Source: Selenomonadaceae bacterium
Lineage (GTDB): Bacteria; Bacillota; Negativicutes; Selenomonadales; Selenomonadaceae
DNA length: 64,000 nucleotides
Assembly: GCA_017470715.1 (NCBI GenBank)
Contig: JAFUYE010000148.1
Span: forward strand, 1-64,000
Direction: 5' to 3'
Shown in pieces: positions 9,017 through 17,084 of this stretch. Every line of letters starts with the position of its first letter. Positions within the stretch are counted from its first letter, which is position 1. The notes below the pieces were generated by a model. It made no database searches, had not been told where the DNA came from, and worked only from the letters and a program-made list of their open reading frames with translations. Both the position numbers and the translations under genes were made by a program.

Positions 9017-10540
9017 ATGAACGAGTGGATAGGTAATGTCTGCAGTGTATTTCAGCAACTTGCCGATTTGATATGGGATTTCCCGACGAATTTTGATTGG
9101 TATCGCGGTATCCCGATTATCGGCGAACTCCCGTTCATTATAATTTTTCTTGTCGGAACGGGAATTTATTTTTCGCTCAAACTGGGTTTCGTGCAGATTA
9201 AATATTTTCTGCGCGGGATAAAAAATTTGATGACCGGCAAAAGTTCCAAGCGCGGTATCAGTCCGCTTGCGTCATTTCTGCTTTCGACGGCAATGCGTGT
9301 TGGTCCCGGCAATATTTTGGGCGTAACCGGTGCAGTCTCAACGGGCGGTCCCGGTGCATTGTTTTGGATGTGGCTGTCCGCTTTTTTCGGCATGGCAACG
9401 GCTTTTGTGGAATCAACCCTGTCGCAAATTTATAAAGATCGTCAAGGCGATGACTACGTCGGCGGACTTCCCTGTTACGGACGAAAATTACTCGGCGGAG
9501 CAACTTTTGTCGGTGTCGCTTTGAGTTTGCTGTATATCGTTTACGCAATACTTTGCCTGCCCGCGCAGGGATTTAATACGTTGTCCGCAATGGTTGCCGT
9601 CGTGCAACACGCGTCGGGAAGTGTACCTTCAACGACAATCAGTTGGGTATTTTTCGCGTTGCTTACGGGGCTGGTAATTTTTACGATATTCGGCGGTCTC
9701 AAGCGCGTCATAAAAATTACCAACGTGCTTGTTCCGATAATGGCGGTTATTTATGTCGGAATCGTGCTGGTTATCATTCTGATGAATCTTGACCGGCTCC
9801 CGTGGTTCTTTTATGCCGTCGTAACCGAGGCTTTCCAACCCGAATCAATTTTCGGCGGAACTTTGGGCATAGCACTTTCACAGGGCATAAAACGCGGATT
9901 GATGAGCAACGAAGCCGGACAAGGTACACTTTCCATACCGGCAGCCGTCGCCGACGCCAAACACCCTTGCGAACAGGGCTTAATTCAATCAATCGGCGTT
10001 TTTCTGGATACGATGATTATCTGCACAATGACGGGCTTTATCGTTGTCATGAGCCAACTTTGGTTGACGGACGCCGCTACTGACTGGTTTGAAATGGGAC
10101 GACTGCAAAAATTTCTTGCCTCGTGTGGTGCGCTCACCGACGGCGGAATAAGTTACGAAGTTGTCGCAATCGTGTTGAGTCTTTGTTTCGGCACGTTCGC
10201 TTTTACTTCGTTGCTGGGCTTTCTGTCATTCTCCGAAATATCCGTCAAGGAAATTTCTCAGAGCAAAATTTTCCTCATGGCGATTCGATTTTTAAATTTA
10301 TTGGTACTCACTTTCGGCATGGCAACAAATATCGCGGGCTTCGACCTCAGCGCGTTGTGGAATTTGAGCGATTTGGCAAATGTGATTATGGTTTGTTTTA
10401 ATTTGCCGCTGTTGTATTTGGGTTTCGGCAAAGTACAAAAAACTTATAAACATTTCACGGACGGCAAAGGAAATTTCAACTCCGAAACACTCGGCGAACA
10501 ATTACCCGTTTGGGACGAAAAATATAAGCAACACGGCTGA
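9017..10540 (+). CDS. Sodium:alanine/glycine symporter (AgcS family)
   Basis: 507 residues with about 10-11 hydrophobic helices. Family signatures: PLASFLLSTAMRVGPGNILGVTGAVSTGGPGALFW is recognisable in pieces near residues 85-120 (GPGNI and GGPGALFWMW), and GIKRGLMSNEAGQGTLSIPAA near 295. It imports alanine or glycine with sodium or protons across the inner membrane. It sits between ymdB and spoVS, which are usually closer together, so it is probably an insertion into that group. Confidence 0.93.
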   Translation: MNEWIGNVCSVFQQLADLIWDFPTNFDWYRGIPIIGELPFIIIFLVGTGIYFSLKLGFVQIKYFLRGIKNLMTGKSSKRGISPLASFLLSTAMRVGPGNILGVTGAVSTGGPGALFWMWLSAFFGMATAFVESTLSQIYKDRQGDDYVGGLPCYGRKLLGGATFVGVALSLLYIVYAILCLPAQGFNTLSAMVAVVQHASGSVPSTTISWVFFALLTGLVIFTIFGGLKRVIKITNVLVPIMAVIYVGIVLVIILMNLDRLPWFFYAVVTEAFQPESIFGGTLGIALSQGIKRGLMSNEAGQGTLSIPAAVADAKHPCEQGLIQSIGVFLDTMIICTMTGFIVVMSQLWLTDAATDWFEMGRLQKFLASCGALTDGGISYEVVAIVLSLCFGTFAFTSLLGFLSFSEISVKEISQSKIFLMAIRFLNLLVLTFGMATNIAGFDLSALWNLSDLANVIMVCFNLPLLYLGFGKVQKTYKHFTDGKGNFNSETLGEQLPVWDEKYKQHG

Positions 10541-10656
10541 GACAGATTTTTACACTATTGAATAAAAAAAAACGGGCAGTTAAAATGTTGACGTGATGAT
10601 ACTTGCTGAACGAAATAAAAAATCGCAACGTATTTATCAATCCGCAACCGAAATAT

Positions 10657-10855
10657 GGAGCCGTCACGGATGACGGCTCCCCGCCGACGCATTTGCGTGA
10701 CGCAAATACCGTCGGCCAAATTGGTGACTCACACGTCGACTTATGTGATAACGCACTGCCTCGCCCGCCGCGTAGGCGAAGGCGAACTGGTGAGCGTTCG
10801 CGTTTTCTTTGCTACTTTCTTTGTCCGCACAAAGAAAGTAGATAACAAAAACTCA
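10657..10855 (+). repeat. Family-2 composite hairpin repeat, copy A
   Basis: Three hairpins in a row. H1 at 10657-10680 has arms GGAGCCGTCA and TGACGGCTCC with a 4-base loop. H2 at 10683-10716 has outer arms GCCGACG and CGTCGGC and inner arms ATTTGCGT and ACGCAAAT. H3 at 10812-10841 has arms CTACTTTCTTTGT and ACAAAGAAAGTAG. H2 and H3 are joined by a segment with GTGATAACGCAC. The tail reads GATAACAAAAACTCAAATT. No gene is visible in the 505 bases between agcS and spoVS; the remaining 190 bases before spoVS show nothing recognisable beyond its ribosome binding site. Confidence 0.8.
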
Positions 10856-11045
10856 AATTCAACGAACAAGCTTGAAGAACCCGTAATGTCACAGCAATAA
10901 ATTATCCACACAATCAAAATGAAATGTGAAGGATTTAATTTACCCGTGAAGAATTAAGCAAGGAAAATAATTTAGACGCAGAAGGAGCCGCAGCAGGTAG
11001 AAAACCACTACAACACCAAAATGCACCCAGGGAGGAGGAACAGTT

Positions 11046-11306
11046 ATGGAAATTTTAAAGGTATCAGCCAAATCTAACCCCAATTCCGTCGCCGGCGCAC
11101 TCGCGGGAGTTATCCGCGAAACCGGAAGTGCCGAGATGCAGGCGATAGGTGCCGGAGCGCTGAACCAAGCGGTTAAAGCGGTTGCCATTGCACGCGGCTT
11201 CGTGGCACCGCACGGCGTAGACCTCATCTGCATTCCCGCATTCACAGACATCGAAATCGACGGGAGCGAACGCACTGCGATCAAACTCATTGTCGAACCG
11301 CGTTAA
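11046..11306 (+). CDS. spoVS: Stage V sporulation protein S (SpoVS/Alba-like)
   Basis: 86 residues, full length. Begins MEILKVSAKSNPNSVAGALA and contains ALNQAVKAVAIARGF and FTDIEIDG, all characteristic of this very conserved small protein with an Alba-like nucleic-acid-binding fold. In Bacillus it acts in coat assembly and septation, but it is also present in non-sporulating species, so no spore phenotype should be assumed. A strong GGAGGAGG ribosome site precedes it. Confidence 0.96.
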   Translation: MEILKVSAKSNPNSVAGALAGVIRETGSAEMQAIGAGALNQAVKAVAIARGFVAPHGVDLICIPAFTDIEIDGSERTAIKLIVEPR

Positions 11307-11369
11307 TTCCTTGGCAACACTCACCCCGATTAAAATCAAGCAATTCAATTTTTGTGGGAGGTAAAATTA

Positions 11370-12203
11370 ATGGCCGGCGATTTGCATACCCATACGACTT
11401 TTTCGGACGGCTCATTGCAACCCGAAGAACTCGTATCGGCAGCGAAGAAAATCGGTCTGAATTATCTGGGCATAACCGATCATGACACGGTTGACGGCGT
11501 TCGTCGTCTGTACGAAAACGGACTCTTGCCGGACAGAAACATAACGATAATTCCCGGCGTGGAGTTGAGCGTAAATAATCCCGCGCATGATGTTCACCTC
11601 GTCGGCTACAATGTCGATATTTACAACGCCGCCCTGATAGAAATGCTCGAAAAAATTCAAGAGGCACGTTGGGAACGTTTCAGCCAAATCGTCAAAATTC
11701 TGCAAAGCAAGAAATACGACATTCGCGAAGGTGATATTCTCAAAATCGCGGATACCAGTCGCTCAATCGGTCGGGCGCACATTGCACGGGCTTTGGTGAA
11801 AATCGGCGCGTTCAAAACTGTTCGCGAAGCTTTCGACAAAATGCTTGCCAAAGACAGACCCGCTTACGTGCCGCGCTATTTGCCGGAAGTCGACGAAGTA
11901 ATTGACGTGATTCACCAAGCGGGCGGCAAAGTGACGCTGGCTCACCCGAAACTTATCGGCAACGATGAATTGGTCGAAGAACTGTGCGGCAAGATTGACG
12001 GATTGGAAGTTTACTACCCCTGCCACAAACCCGAAGACGTTCAGCATTACTATTTCCTTGCGAAGAAATATAATCTGCTGATAAGCGGCGGCAGTGACTT
12101 CCACGGCACGGCGTCCAGATTCGTCAAAACACTTGGAGAGTTTACGATAAGCGAAGAACTTGCAAAAAAATTTTCGTCGAGCCTCAAGCTTAAATTTGAT
12201 TGA
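11370..12203 (+). CDS. PHP-domain phosphoesterase
   Basis: 277 residues from the ATG at 11370, which has GGAGG eight bases upstream; an upstream TTG in frame is rejected. Metal-binding motifs of the PHP family are all present: DLHTHTTFSDG at the start, GITDHDT near 38, PGVELS near 68, LAHPK near 192, and GGSDFHG near 245. It resembles the YciV/RNase AM and nucleoside 3',5'-bisphosphate phosphatase group. Likely an Mn-dependent cytoplasmic phosphatase acting on small nucleotides or short RNA; the substrate is not determined. The transcription unit ends at the hairpin directly downstream. Confidence 0.88.
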   Translation: MAGDLHTHTTFSDGSLQPEELVSAAKKIGLNYLGITDHDTVDGVRRLYENGLLPDRNITIIPGVELSVNNPAHDVHLVGYNVDIYNAALIEMLEKIQEARWERFSQIVKILQSKKYDIREGDILKIADTSRSIGRAHIARALVKIGAFKTVREAFDKMLAKDRPAYVPRYLPEVDEVIDVIHQAGGKVTLAHPKLIGNDELVEELCGKIDGLEVYYPCHKPEDVQHYYFLAKKYNLLISGGSDFHGTASRFVKTLGEFTISEELAKKFSSSLKLKFD

Positions 12204-12226
12204 AAACACTTTTGACCAAAAAAATA

Positions 12227-12255
12227 CCGTCTCGAAAAACGAGGCGGTTTTTTTT
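12227..12255. terminator. Bidirectional rho-independent terminator
   Basis: Arms CCGTCTCG and CGAGGCGG around AAAAA, followed by eight Ts on the plus strand and preceded by an A-run that serves the minus strand. It lies between the convergent PHP gene and the small exported peptide gene. Confidence 0.85.
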
Positions 12256-12324
12256 ACGCAGATTAAGCGCGTCGATTTAAGTTTATCCGTTCGTTGATTG
12301 TGCGTTGGAAATTTTTGGCGCGAC

Positions 12325-12528
12325 TCAACGTCTGCTGTATCCGTCGCCGCAACCGTAACGACCGCAATATTCGCCGTTGTTGTAGCAATATTCGCCGTTG
12401 TCGTCCGACGCGCAGTAATAATTTCCTCTGCAACAAAGATTTTCCGTGTCAAAATCGCTTGCTTGCGTGAACGCCGTAAAGCTGAACATCATCACGCCGA
12501 TCAACGCGCCGAGTAAAAAATTTTTCAT
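12325..12528 (-). CDS. Small exported cysteine-rich peptide
   Basis: 67 residues. An N-terminal signal peptide (MKNFLLGALIGVMMFSFTAF, likely cut after TQA) is followed by about 43 residues with six cysteines and many Tyr, Asn and Gly (CCRGNYYC, EYCYNN, EYCGRYGCGDGYS). The ribosome site is strong (GGAGG, TTTCACC, ATG). I do not recognise a family. The cysteine spacing suggests a disulfide-bonded or metal-binding secreted peptide. It ends 70 bases from a terminator and follows two TPR genes on the same strand. Confidence 0.7.
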   Translation of the reverse strand: MKNFLLGALIGVMMFSFTAFTQASDFDTENLCCRGNYYCASDDNGEYCYNNGEYCGRYGCGDGYSRR

Positions 12529-12548
12529 GGTGAAACCTCCAAAAAATT

Positions 12549-13244
12549 TTATTGGTCAAGTTCGCGGGCTTTGTCGAAATCCGCTTGAGCTTTGTCGCTG
12601 TCGCCCAAAGCTTCATGACATTGAGCGCGGCGGCGATAAGCTTCGGCAGTCGGTTTGATTGAAATGACTTTGTCGAAATCCGTCAATGCTTTTTCAAAAT
12701 CGCCCATGTTGCCGTAAACAAGTCCGCGATTTTCGTAATTGTCAACGGCGTTCGGTTTGAGCGAAATTGCTTTGTCGAAGTCCGCGACGGCTTTATCATA
12801 ACTGCCCGAATTTGAAAATGCAACGCCACGCGACGAATATGCATCCGAATTTTGCGGCTGAAGTTCGATAACCTTGCTCAAATCGGCAATTTCGTCGCGA
12901 TTATTGCCCAATGCGCGATTAATTTTCGCTCGACAGATGTAAGCTTCGACATTCTTCGGGTCAATGCGAATTGCTTCGGTCGCGTCGTTGGCGGCTTCAC
13001 GATAATTTTTTTTGTCGTAATTGTCGCGGGCACGTTCGACGTAAAATTTTGTTTCGGATTCGATTTTCTTTTTGTCGCCTCGTGAAGTTTCGGGCGCAGA
13101 AATTTTTTTGTCGGAAGAAATTTTTTTGTCGGAAGAATTTTCTTCGGCTTGAGTTGAATTTTTTTCGGGCTCGGAAGTTTCTTCGTCACCGCAACCCGTC
13201 AACAAAATTGTCGCCACGCAGATTGTTGCAAAAAATTTTTTCAT
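12549..13244 (-). CDS. TPR-repeat lipoprotein
   Basis: 231 residues. Lipoprotein signal MKKFFATICVATILLTGCGDE with the lipobox LTGC, then a low-complexity acidic/Lys/Ser linker to about residue 65, then four to five TPR units (for example EAYICRAKINRALGNNRDE and ADFDKAISLKPNAVDNYENRG). TPRs mediate protein contacts; the protein is probably anchored to the outer face of a membrane. The signal sequence is nearly identical to that of the lipoprotein at 51.2 kb, though the mature parts differ. Partner unknown. Confidence 0.8.
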   Translation of the reverse strand: MKKFFATICVATILLTGCGDEETSEPEKNSTQAEENSSDKKISSDKKISAPETSRGDKKKIESETKFYVERARDNYDKKNYREAANDATEAIRIDPKNVEAYICRAKINRALGNNRDEIADLSKVIELQPQNSDAYSSRGVAFSNSGSYDKAVADFDKAISLKPNAVDNYENRGLVYGNMGDFEKALTDFDKVISIKPTAEAYRRRAQCHEALGDSDKAQADFDKARELDQ

Positions 13245-13265
13245 GATAAAGTTGCTCCGACAAAT

Positions 13266-14606
13266 TTAATCTTCGTCGCTGAGTTCATAAGCTCTGATGA
13301 AATCTGCGCGGGCATTTTCTTCGTCGCCGAGAGCCTGAAAACATCTGCCGCGATTGAAATAAATGGCAGCATCATTAGGATTAAGTTCAATCGCCTTGTT
13401 AAAATCCGCCAACGCTTCGGAAGGTTTTCCCAACTCCAAATAAATGCAACCACGAATGCTGTGCGTGTGAAACTGATTCGGGTCAAGTTCAACGGCCTTG
13501 TCTAAATCCGCCAACGCTTCGGGAATTTTTCCAATCGACAAATAAACACAGGCGCGAGTATCGTAAATTGCACATTCGTTCGGGTCAAGTTCAAGGGCTT
13601 TGTTGGCGTCCGCAAGTGCCGCGTCGTAATTTTCCAGCAGATAATAATCCCAGCCGCGATTGTTGTACGCGGAGGCGAAATTCGGGTCGAGTTCAATGGC
13701 TTTGGTGTAATCGTCAATCGCCCGCTCGTATTGCCCCAAATTGTCGTAAGCACAGCCGCGATTGTAATATGTTTCGCTGTCATTCGGGTCAAGCTCAATC
13801 GCTTTGGAATAATCTTGAATCGCCGAATCATATTGCCCAAGTTGACCGTAAAGATTGGCGCGGGAATTGTACGCGTTGATATAATTCGGTTCAAGTTCGA
13901 CGGCTTTGGAATAATCTTGAATCGCCGAATCATATTGCCCAAGGTCGCCGTAAATTGCTCCGCGTATGAAATAAGCCGTTGCAAAATTCGGGTTCAGCTC
14001 GACGGCCGTGTTTAAACTTTCAAGTGCCAAGTCGTATTGCTCAAGTTTGGCGTAGCAATTTCCGCGATTTATGTAAGCTTCAAATTTATCCGGCTCAAGC
14101 TCAATGCATTTGTCCAAATCTTGAATCGCAAGCTTGAATTCTCCCCGCCGCGCATAACAAAAGGCGCGATTGTTGTACGCTAAAAGAACGTCCGGATCAA
14201 GCTGAATCGTTTTGGAAAAATCTTTAATCGCCGACTCGAAATCTTCCAAAAACTTGTAGACATCGCCGCGACAAAAATATCCGCTCGAAGCTTTCGGATT
14301 AAGCTGAATAACTTTGGAATAATCTTTGATAGCCGCCCGATATTCATTCATCATGACAAAAACTCGTCCGCGATTAACATACGTCCAATCAAATTTCGGA
14401 GTAATTGCAATCGCCTTGTCGAAATCCGTCAGCGCAAGGTTAAATTGTCCCAACTCGGCGTAAGAAATTCCGCGAACGTCGTAAGAGATAATGTCTTTCG
14501 GATTAAGTTTGATGGCGTTTGTCGCGTCAGCAATAGCCGCTTTGTAATTTTCACGCGACATGTTGTCGAAAGCCCGTTTGGAATAAAAATCTGCGTCATT
14601 CTTCAT
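13266..14606 (-). CDS. Large TPR-repeat protein
   Basis: 446 residues from the ATG at 14606 (GGAGG eight bases upstream; an ATG 20 codons earlier has none). The protein is essentially all TPR: about 13 units of 34 residues with the consensus A..DY.KAI.LDPN...AY.NRG. No signal peptide is visible, so it is probably cytoplasmic, unlike its lipoprotein neighbour. Adjacent units in the middle are almost identical at DNA level, a sign of recent internal duplication. It acts as a protein-interaction scaffold; partner unknown. It lies 22 bases after the TVP38-like gene. Confidence 0.85.
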   Translation of the reverse strand: MKNDADFYSKRAFDNMSRENYKAAIADATNAIKLNPKDIISYDVRGISYAELGQFNLALTDFDKAIAITPKFDWTYVNRGRVFVMMNEYRAAIKDYSKVIQLNPKASSGYFCRGDVYKFLEDFESAIKDFSKTIQLDPDVLLAYNNRAFCYARRGEFKLAIQDLDKCIELEPDKFEAYINRGNCYAKLEQYDLALESLNTAVELNPNFATAYFIRGAIYGDLGQYDSAIQDYSKAVELEPNYINAYNSRANLYGQLGQYDSAIQDYSKAIELDPNDSETYYNRGCAYDNLGQYERAIDDYTKAIELDPNFASAYNNRGWDYYLLENYDAALADANKALELDPNECAIYDTRACVYLSIGKIPEALADLDKAVELDPNQFHTHSIRGCIYLELGKPSEALADFNKAIELNPNDAAIYFNRGRCFQALGDEENARADFIRAYELSDED

Positions 14607-14628
14607 GTTGCGACCTCCAAAAAATTTT

Positions 14629-15297
14629 TCAATGATGTTTATTATCGTAACGCCACGCCCAAACAATCAGCACAATCGCCAAAATTACGGAAATGACAAT
14701 TCGCCAGTAGCCTTCTTCGTTTAAAATCGCGTCGTGTCCGATAATCGCTTCAATGCTCGTCGACGGGAACTTTCCGATAAGCGACGCAACGAAATAATCG
14801 CGCAAACTCAGCGAACTCAGCGCGCCCGCCGCGTTCAAAAGTCCGCTCGGAACGTAAGGCACCATTCGCGCAATCAACATGACTTTAAAGCCGTTTTTGG
14901 AACTGTACTTGTCGATTGACTGCAACTTTTTATTTTTGGCGATAATCTTGCGTGCCGAATCGCGGAAAAAAAATCTCAGCAACTGGAAACTGATTGTCAC
15001 GCCGACCGTTTCCGCAACGACCGACAAAATTATCCCCGGTACGATACCAAAAATCAACGTGTTCGCCGTAGAAAAAATTATTGCGGGCGGAAAGCCTATC
15101 GCGTTGACGAACAGCGTCAACAAAAAACTGAACACGACTGCCAACGAACCGTAACTTGCGATGTAATCCGCCGTTTCGACGATGTCACCGCGTGCCAAAA
15201 GTGAGCAAACTTCCGGCAAAAATTCCGGCGCGATAAGGTGAATTGTTCCGAACAACAGCACGATTAACAGTGCTGCGGCGATTTTGACTTTTAACAT
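14629..15297 (-). CDS. TVP38/TMEM64 (DedA-like) membrane protein
   Basis: 222 residues with about five to six membrane helices. Family features are NAIGFPPAIIFSTANTLIFG near 65-85 and LIARMVPYVPSGLLNAAGALS near 140-160, the re-entrant regions of the VTT/SNARE-associated domain. Members are thought to move or scramble lipids or maintain membrane potential. The ribosome site is AAAGGATTATTTATG. It is the first gene of the minus-strand group with the two TPR genes; an extended -10 sequence (TGTTATAAT) lies about 40-50 bases upstream. Confidence 0.88.
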   Translation of the reverse strand: MLKVKIAAALLIVLLFGTIHLIAPEFLPEVCSLLARGDIVETADYIASYGSLAVVFSFLLTLFVNAIGFPPAIIFSTANTLIFGIVPGIILSVVAETVGVTISFQLLRFFFRDSARKIIAKNKKLQSIDKYSSKNGFKVMLIARMVPYVPSGLLNAAGALSSLSLRDYFVASLIGKFPSTSIEAIIGHDAILNEEGYWRIVISVILAIVLIVWAWRYDNKHH

Positions 15298-15362
15298 AAA
15301 TAATCCTTTCGTGCGTGAAAAAATTTTAGCCGCGTCATTATAACACGTCCGACGAAATTTTT

Positions 15363-15391
15363 TTGCCGCAGGGAAATTTTTTTGCTATCAT
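15363..15391 (+). promoter_or_regulatory. Promoter of the glycosyltransferase locus
   Basis: TTGCCG (15363-15368), 17 bases, TATCAT (15386-15391). It now faces the truncated copy of the GT2 gene, so the intact gene at 15825 is reached only through the tandem repeat. Confidence 0.55.
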
Positions 15392-15417
15392 GACAAGAAA
15401 ATTTTGGAAGTGAACAG

Positions 15418-15516
15418 ATGAATTACGGCTTGATAATCCCGACATTGAACGCGGGAGCCCAATTTAAAAAATTGCTCGAACAAATTTCCGAACAAACTTT
15501 GACGAGTTACTTTTAA
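15418..15516 (+). pseudogene. Truncated duplicate of the GT2 gene 5' end
   Basis: An ATG at 15418 begins a 32-codon frame whose first 29 codons repeat the start of the intact glycosyltransferase at 15825 (MNYGLIIPTLNAG, then LLEQIS.QTLT). The 87-bp match ends at 15504, where the 72-bp tandem repeat begins and soon brings a TAA. It is therefore a flank duplication made when the repeat inserted, not a functional gene. Confidence 0.85.
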
Positions 15517-15792
15517 AAAGTAACCAAACAATTTTCGCGCCGCGACGTTCCGATAAATCCAACGTTATCGCCGCGAAGTTACTTTTAAAAAGTAACCAAA
15601 CAGTTGACGCGCCGCAACGTTCCGATAAATCCAACGTTATCGCCACGAAGTTACTTTTAAAAAGTAACCAAACAGTTGACGCGCCGCAACGTTCCGATAA
15701 ATCCAACGTTATCGCCGCGAAGTTACTTTTAAAAAGTAACCAAACAGTTGACGCGCCGCAACGTTCCGATAAATCCAACGTTATCGCCGCGA
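15505..15792 (+). repeat. Family-1 repeat: four tandem 72-bp units
   Basis: Units begin at 15505, 15577, 15649 and 15721. Each starts with a palindrome (arms GTTACTTTT and AAAAGTAAC), continues CAAACAGTTGACGCGCC (the first unit differs: CAAACAATTTTCGCG), then AACGTTCCGATAAATCC, and ends AACGTTATCGCCGCGA. The last three units differ from each other at one position (GCCACGA against GCCGCGA). No unique spacers separate the units, so this is not a CRISPR array. Confidence 0.92.
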
Positions 15793-15824
15793 ATCAAACT
15801 TAAAAATTTTTCAGAGGTGAGTTG

Positions 15825-16688
15825 ATGAATTACGGCTTGATAATCCCGACATTGAACGCGGGCACGCAATTTCAAACGTTGCTTGAACAAATTTCCAAAC
15901 AAACTTTGACGACACAAAAATTAATCGTCGACTCCGAATCAACCGACGAAACAATTTCTACGGCAAAAAAATTTGGCGTGGAAGTGCTGACCGTTCAGCG
16001 AAAAAATTTCAATCACGGCGGCACGCGACAATTTGCGCTTGAACATTTGCTGAAAACTTCGCCGCTCGACGTGATAATTTTTTTGACGCAAGATGTACTT
16101 TTGCACGACGAAAATTCGTTGTCAAAGCTGATAAAAATTTTCGCGGAAGATGAAACTGTCGGCTTGAGTTACGGGCGACAACTTCCGCACGAAAACGCGA
16201 CCAACGAGGCGAAATTTTTGCGTGCATTCAATTATCCGCCCGAAAGTCAACTGCGTTCGTTCGACGACAGAAAAATTTTCGGAATCAAAACCGCGTTCGC
16301 GTCGAATTCTTTTGCGGCGTATCGAATTTCAGCGCTGAAAAATGTCGGCGGCTTCCCGAATCATGTCCCGTTGTGCGAAGACATGTTTGTTGCGGCGAAA
16401 ATGTTGATGAGCGGCTTGAAAATTTTTTATGCGGCGGACGCGCAGGTTTTTCACAGCCACAACTACACTGCGGCGCAGGAATTTCGTCGTTACGTTCAAA
16501 TCGGCAAGTTTCACGCGCAGGAAAGTTGGATTCGCGAAAATTTTGGCTCAGCTGAAGGTGCAGGAAAAAAATTCGTCGTGATGAAGTTGACCGCGTTGGC
16601 AAAAAAAAATCCCTTCGATTGTTTCGGTGCAATCTTCAGGGATGCCGCAAAATTTTTCGGTTATCGCCTCGGTATGTTCACGGAATAA
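15825..16688 (+). CDS. GT2-family glycosyltransferase (rhamnosyltransferase-like)
   Basis: 287 residues from the ATG at 15825 (AGAGGTGA upstream). GT-A fold, family 2: LIIPTLNAG at the N-terminus, VDSESTDET near 38, HGGTRQFA near 67, and TQDVLLHDE as the acidic sugar-nucleotide/metal motif near 92; PLCEDMFVAAKM near 187 gives the catalytic-base region. It probably adds a deoxyhexose to a surface polysaccharide. The promoter is over 400 bp upstream, beyond the repeat array. Its 3' end overlaps the convergent SH3-protein gene by 11 bp. Confidence 0.88.
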   Translation: MNYGLIIPTLNAGTQFQTLLEQISKQTLTTQKLIVDSESTDETISTAKKFGVEVLTVQRKNFNHGGTRQFALEHLLKTSPLDVIIFLTQDVLLHDENSLSKLIKIFAEDETVGLSYGRQLPHENATNEAKFLRAFNYPPESQLRSFDDRKIFGIKTAFASNSFAAYRISALKNVGGFPNHVPLCEDMFVAAKMLMSGLKIFYAADAQVFHSHNYTAAQEFRRYVQIGKFHAQESWIRENFGSAEGAGKKFVVMKLTALAKKNPFDCFGAIFRDAAKFFGYRLGMFTE

Positions 16689-17043
16689 AATGTCCCGTTC
16701 CAGGAACAAGTTTAATGTATCCGCGATGAGCGTAACCTTTCATTCCGTTGTAAGTGACGTAGCAAAAATTGTCGTCATAATCTCTGTAGCCCTGTTCACG
16801 CCAACTCGCGCCCATCCTGGTAGTTATCTCGACGCGTGCGCCGGGCGGAATGCGAGTTATTAAAGAATAGTTTCTCGAAGGGCCACTACGCAAAGCAAGG
16901 AAGTCGATGTCGTAGTCGACGACACCAGTCCAGAATTCGCCTGTGGTCATCTCGGCAAAATCGTAGCGAGCGTCAAACGTGAGCGGTGCGGCCGACGCTT
17001 GGTTACCGAAAACCAACGACGCCGCCAAAACTGCCGACGCCAA
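16678..17043 (-). CDS. Exported SH3-domain protein
   Basis: 121 residues from TTG at 17043. A hydrophobic signal (VLAASLVFGNQASA) is followed by a bacterial SH3 domain: LALRSGPSRNYSLITRIPPGARVEI, then GYAHRGYIKL (key residues LRSGPS and GY.HRGYI). Such domains bind peptidoglycan. The start is doubtful: a perfect GGAGG lies eight bases before an ATA codon (17053-17055) that would begin the natural signal peptide (Met)RKILASAVLAAS. The TTG five codons later has only a weak AAGGA nearby. The original start may have mutated from ATG to ATA, or ATA may be used. Confidence 0.8.
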   Translation of the reverse strand: MASAVLAASLVFGNQASAAPLTFDARYDFAEMTTGEFWTGVVDYDIDFLALRSGPSRNYSLITRIPPGARVEITTRMGASWREQGYRDYDDNFCYVTYNGMKGYAHRGYIKLVPGTGHFIP

Positions 17044-17084
17044 AATTTTCCTTATAACAAAAACCTCCTTAAAAAATTTTTTGG

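Noticed and set aside
10603-10900. Short open frames in the gap before spoVS
   Set aside because: They run through the hairpins of the family-2 repeat and change with it; no homologous product is recognisable.
15505-15792. Possible CRISPR array
   Set aside because: The 72-bp units are directly joined, with no unique spacers and no cas genes nearby. They are tandem family-1 repeats.
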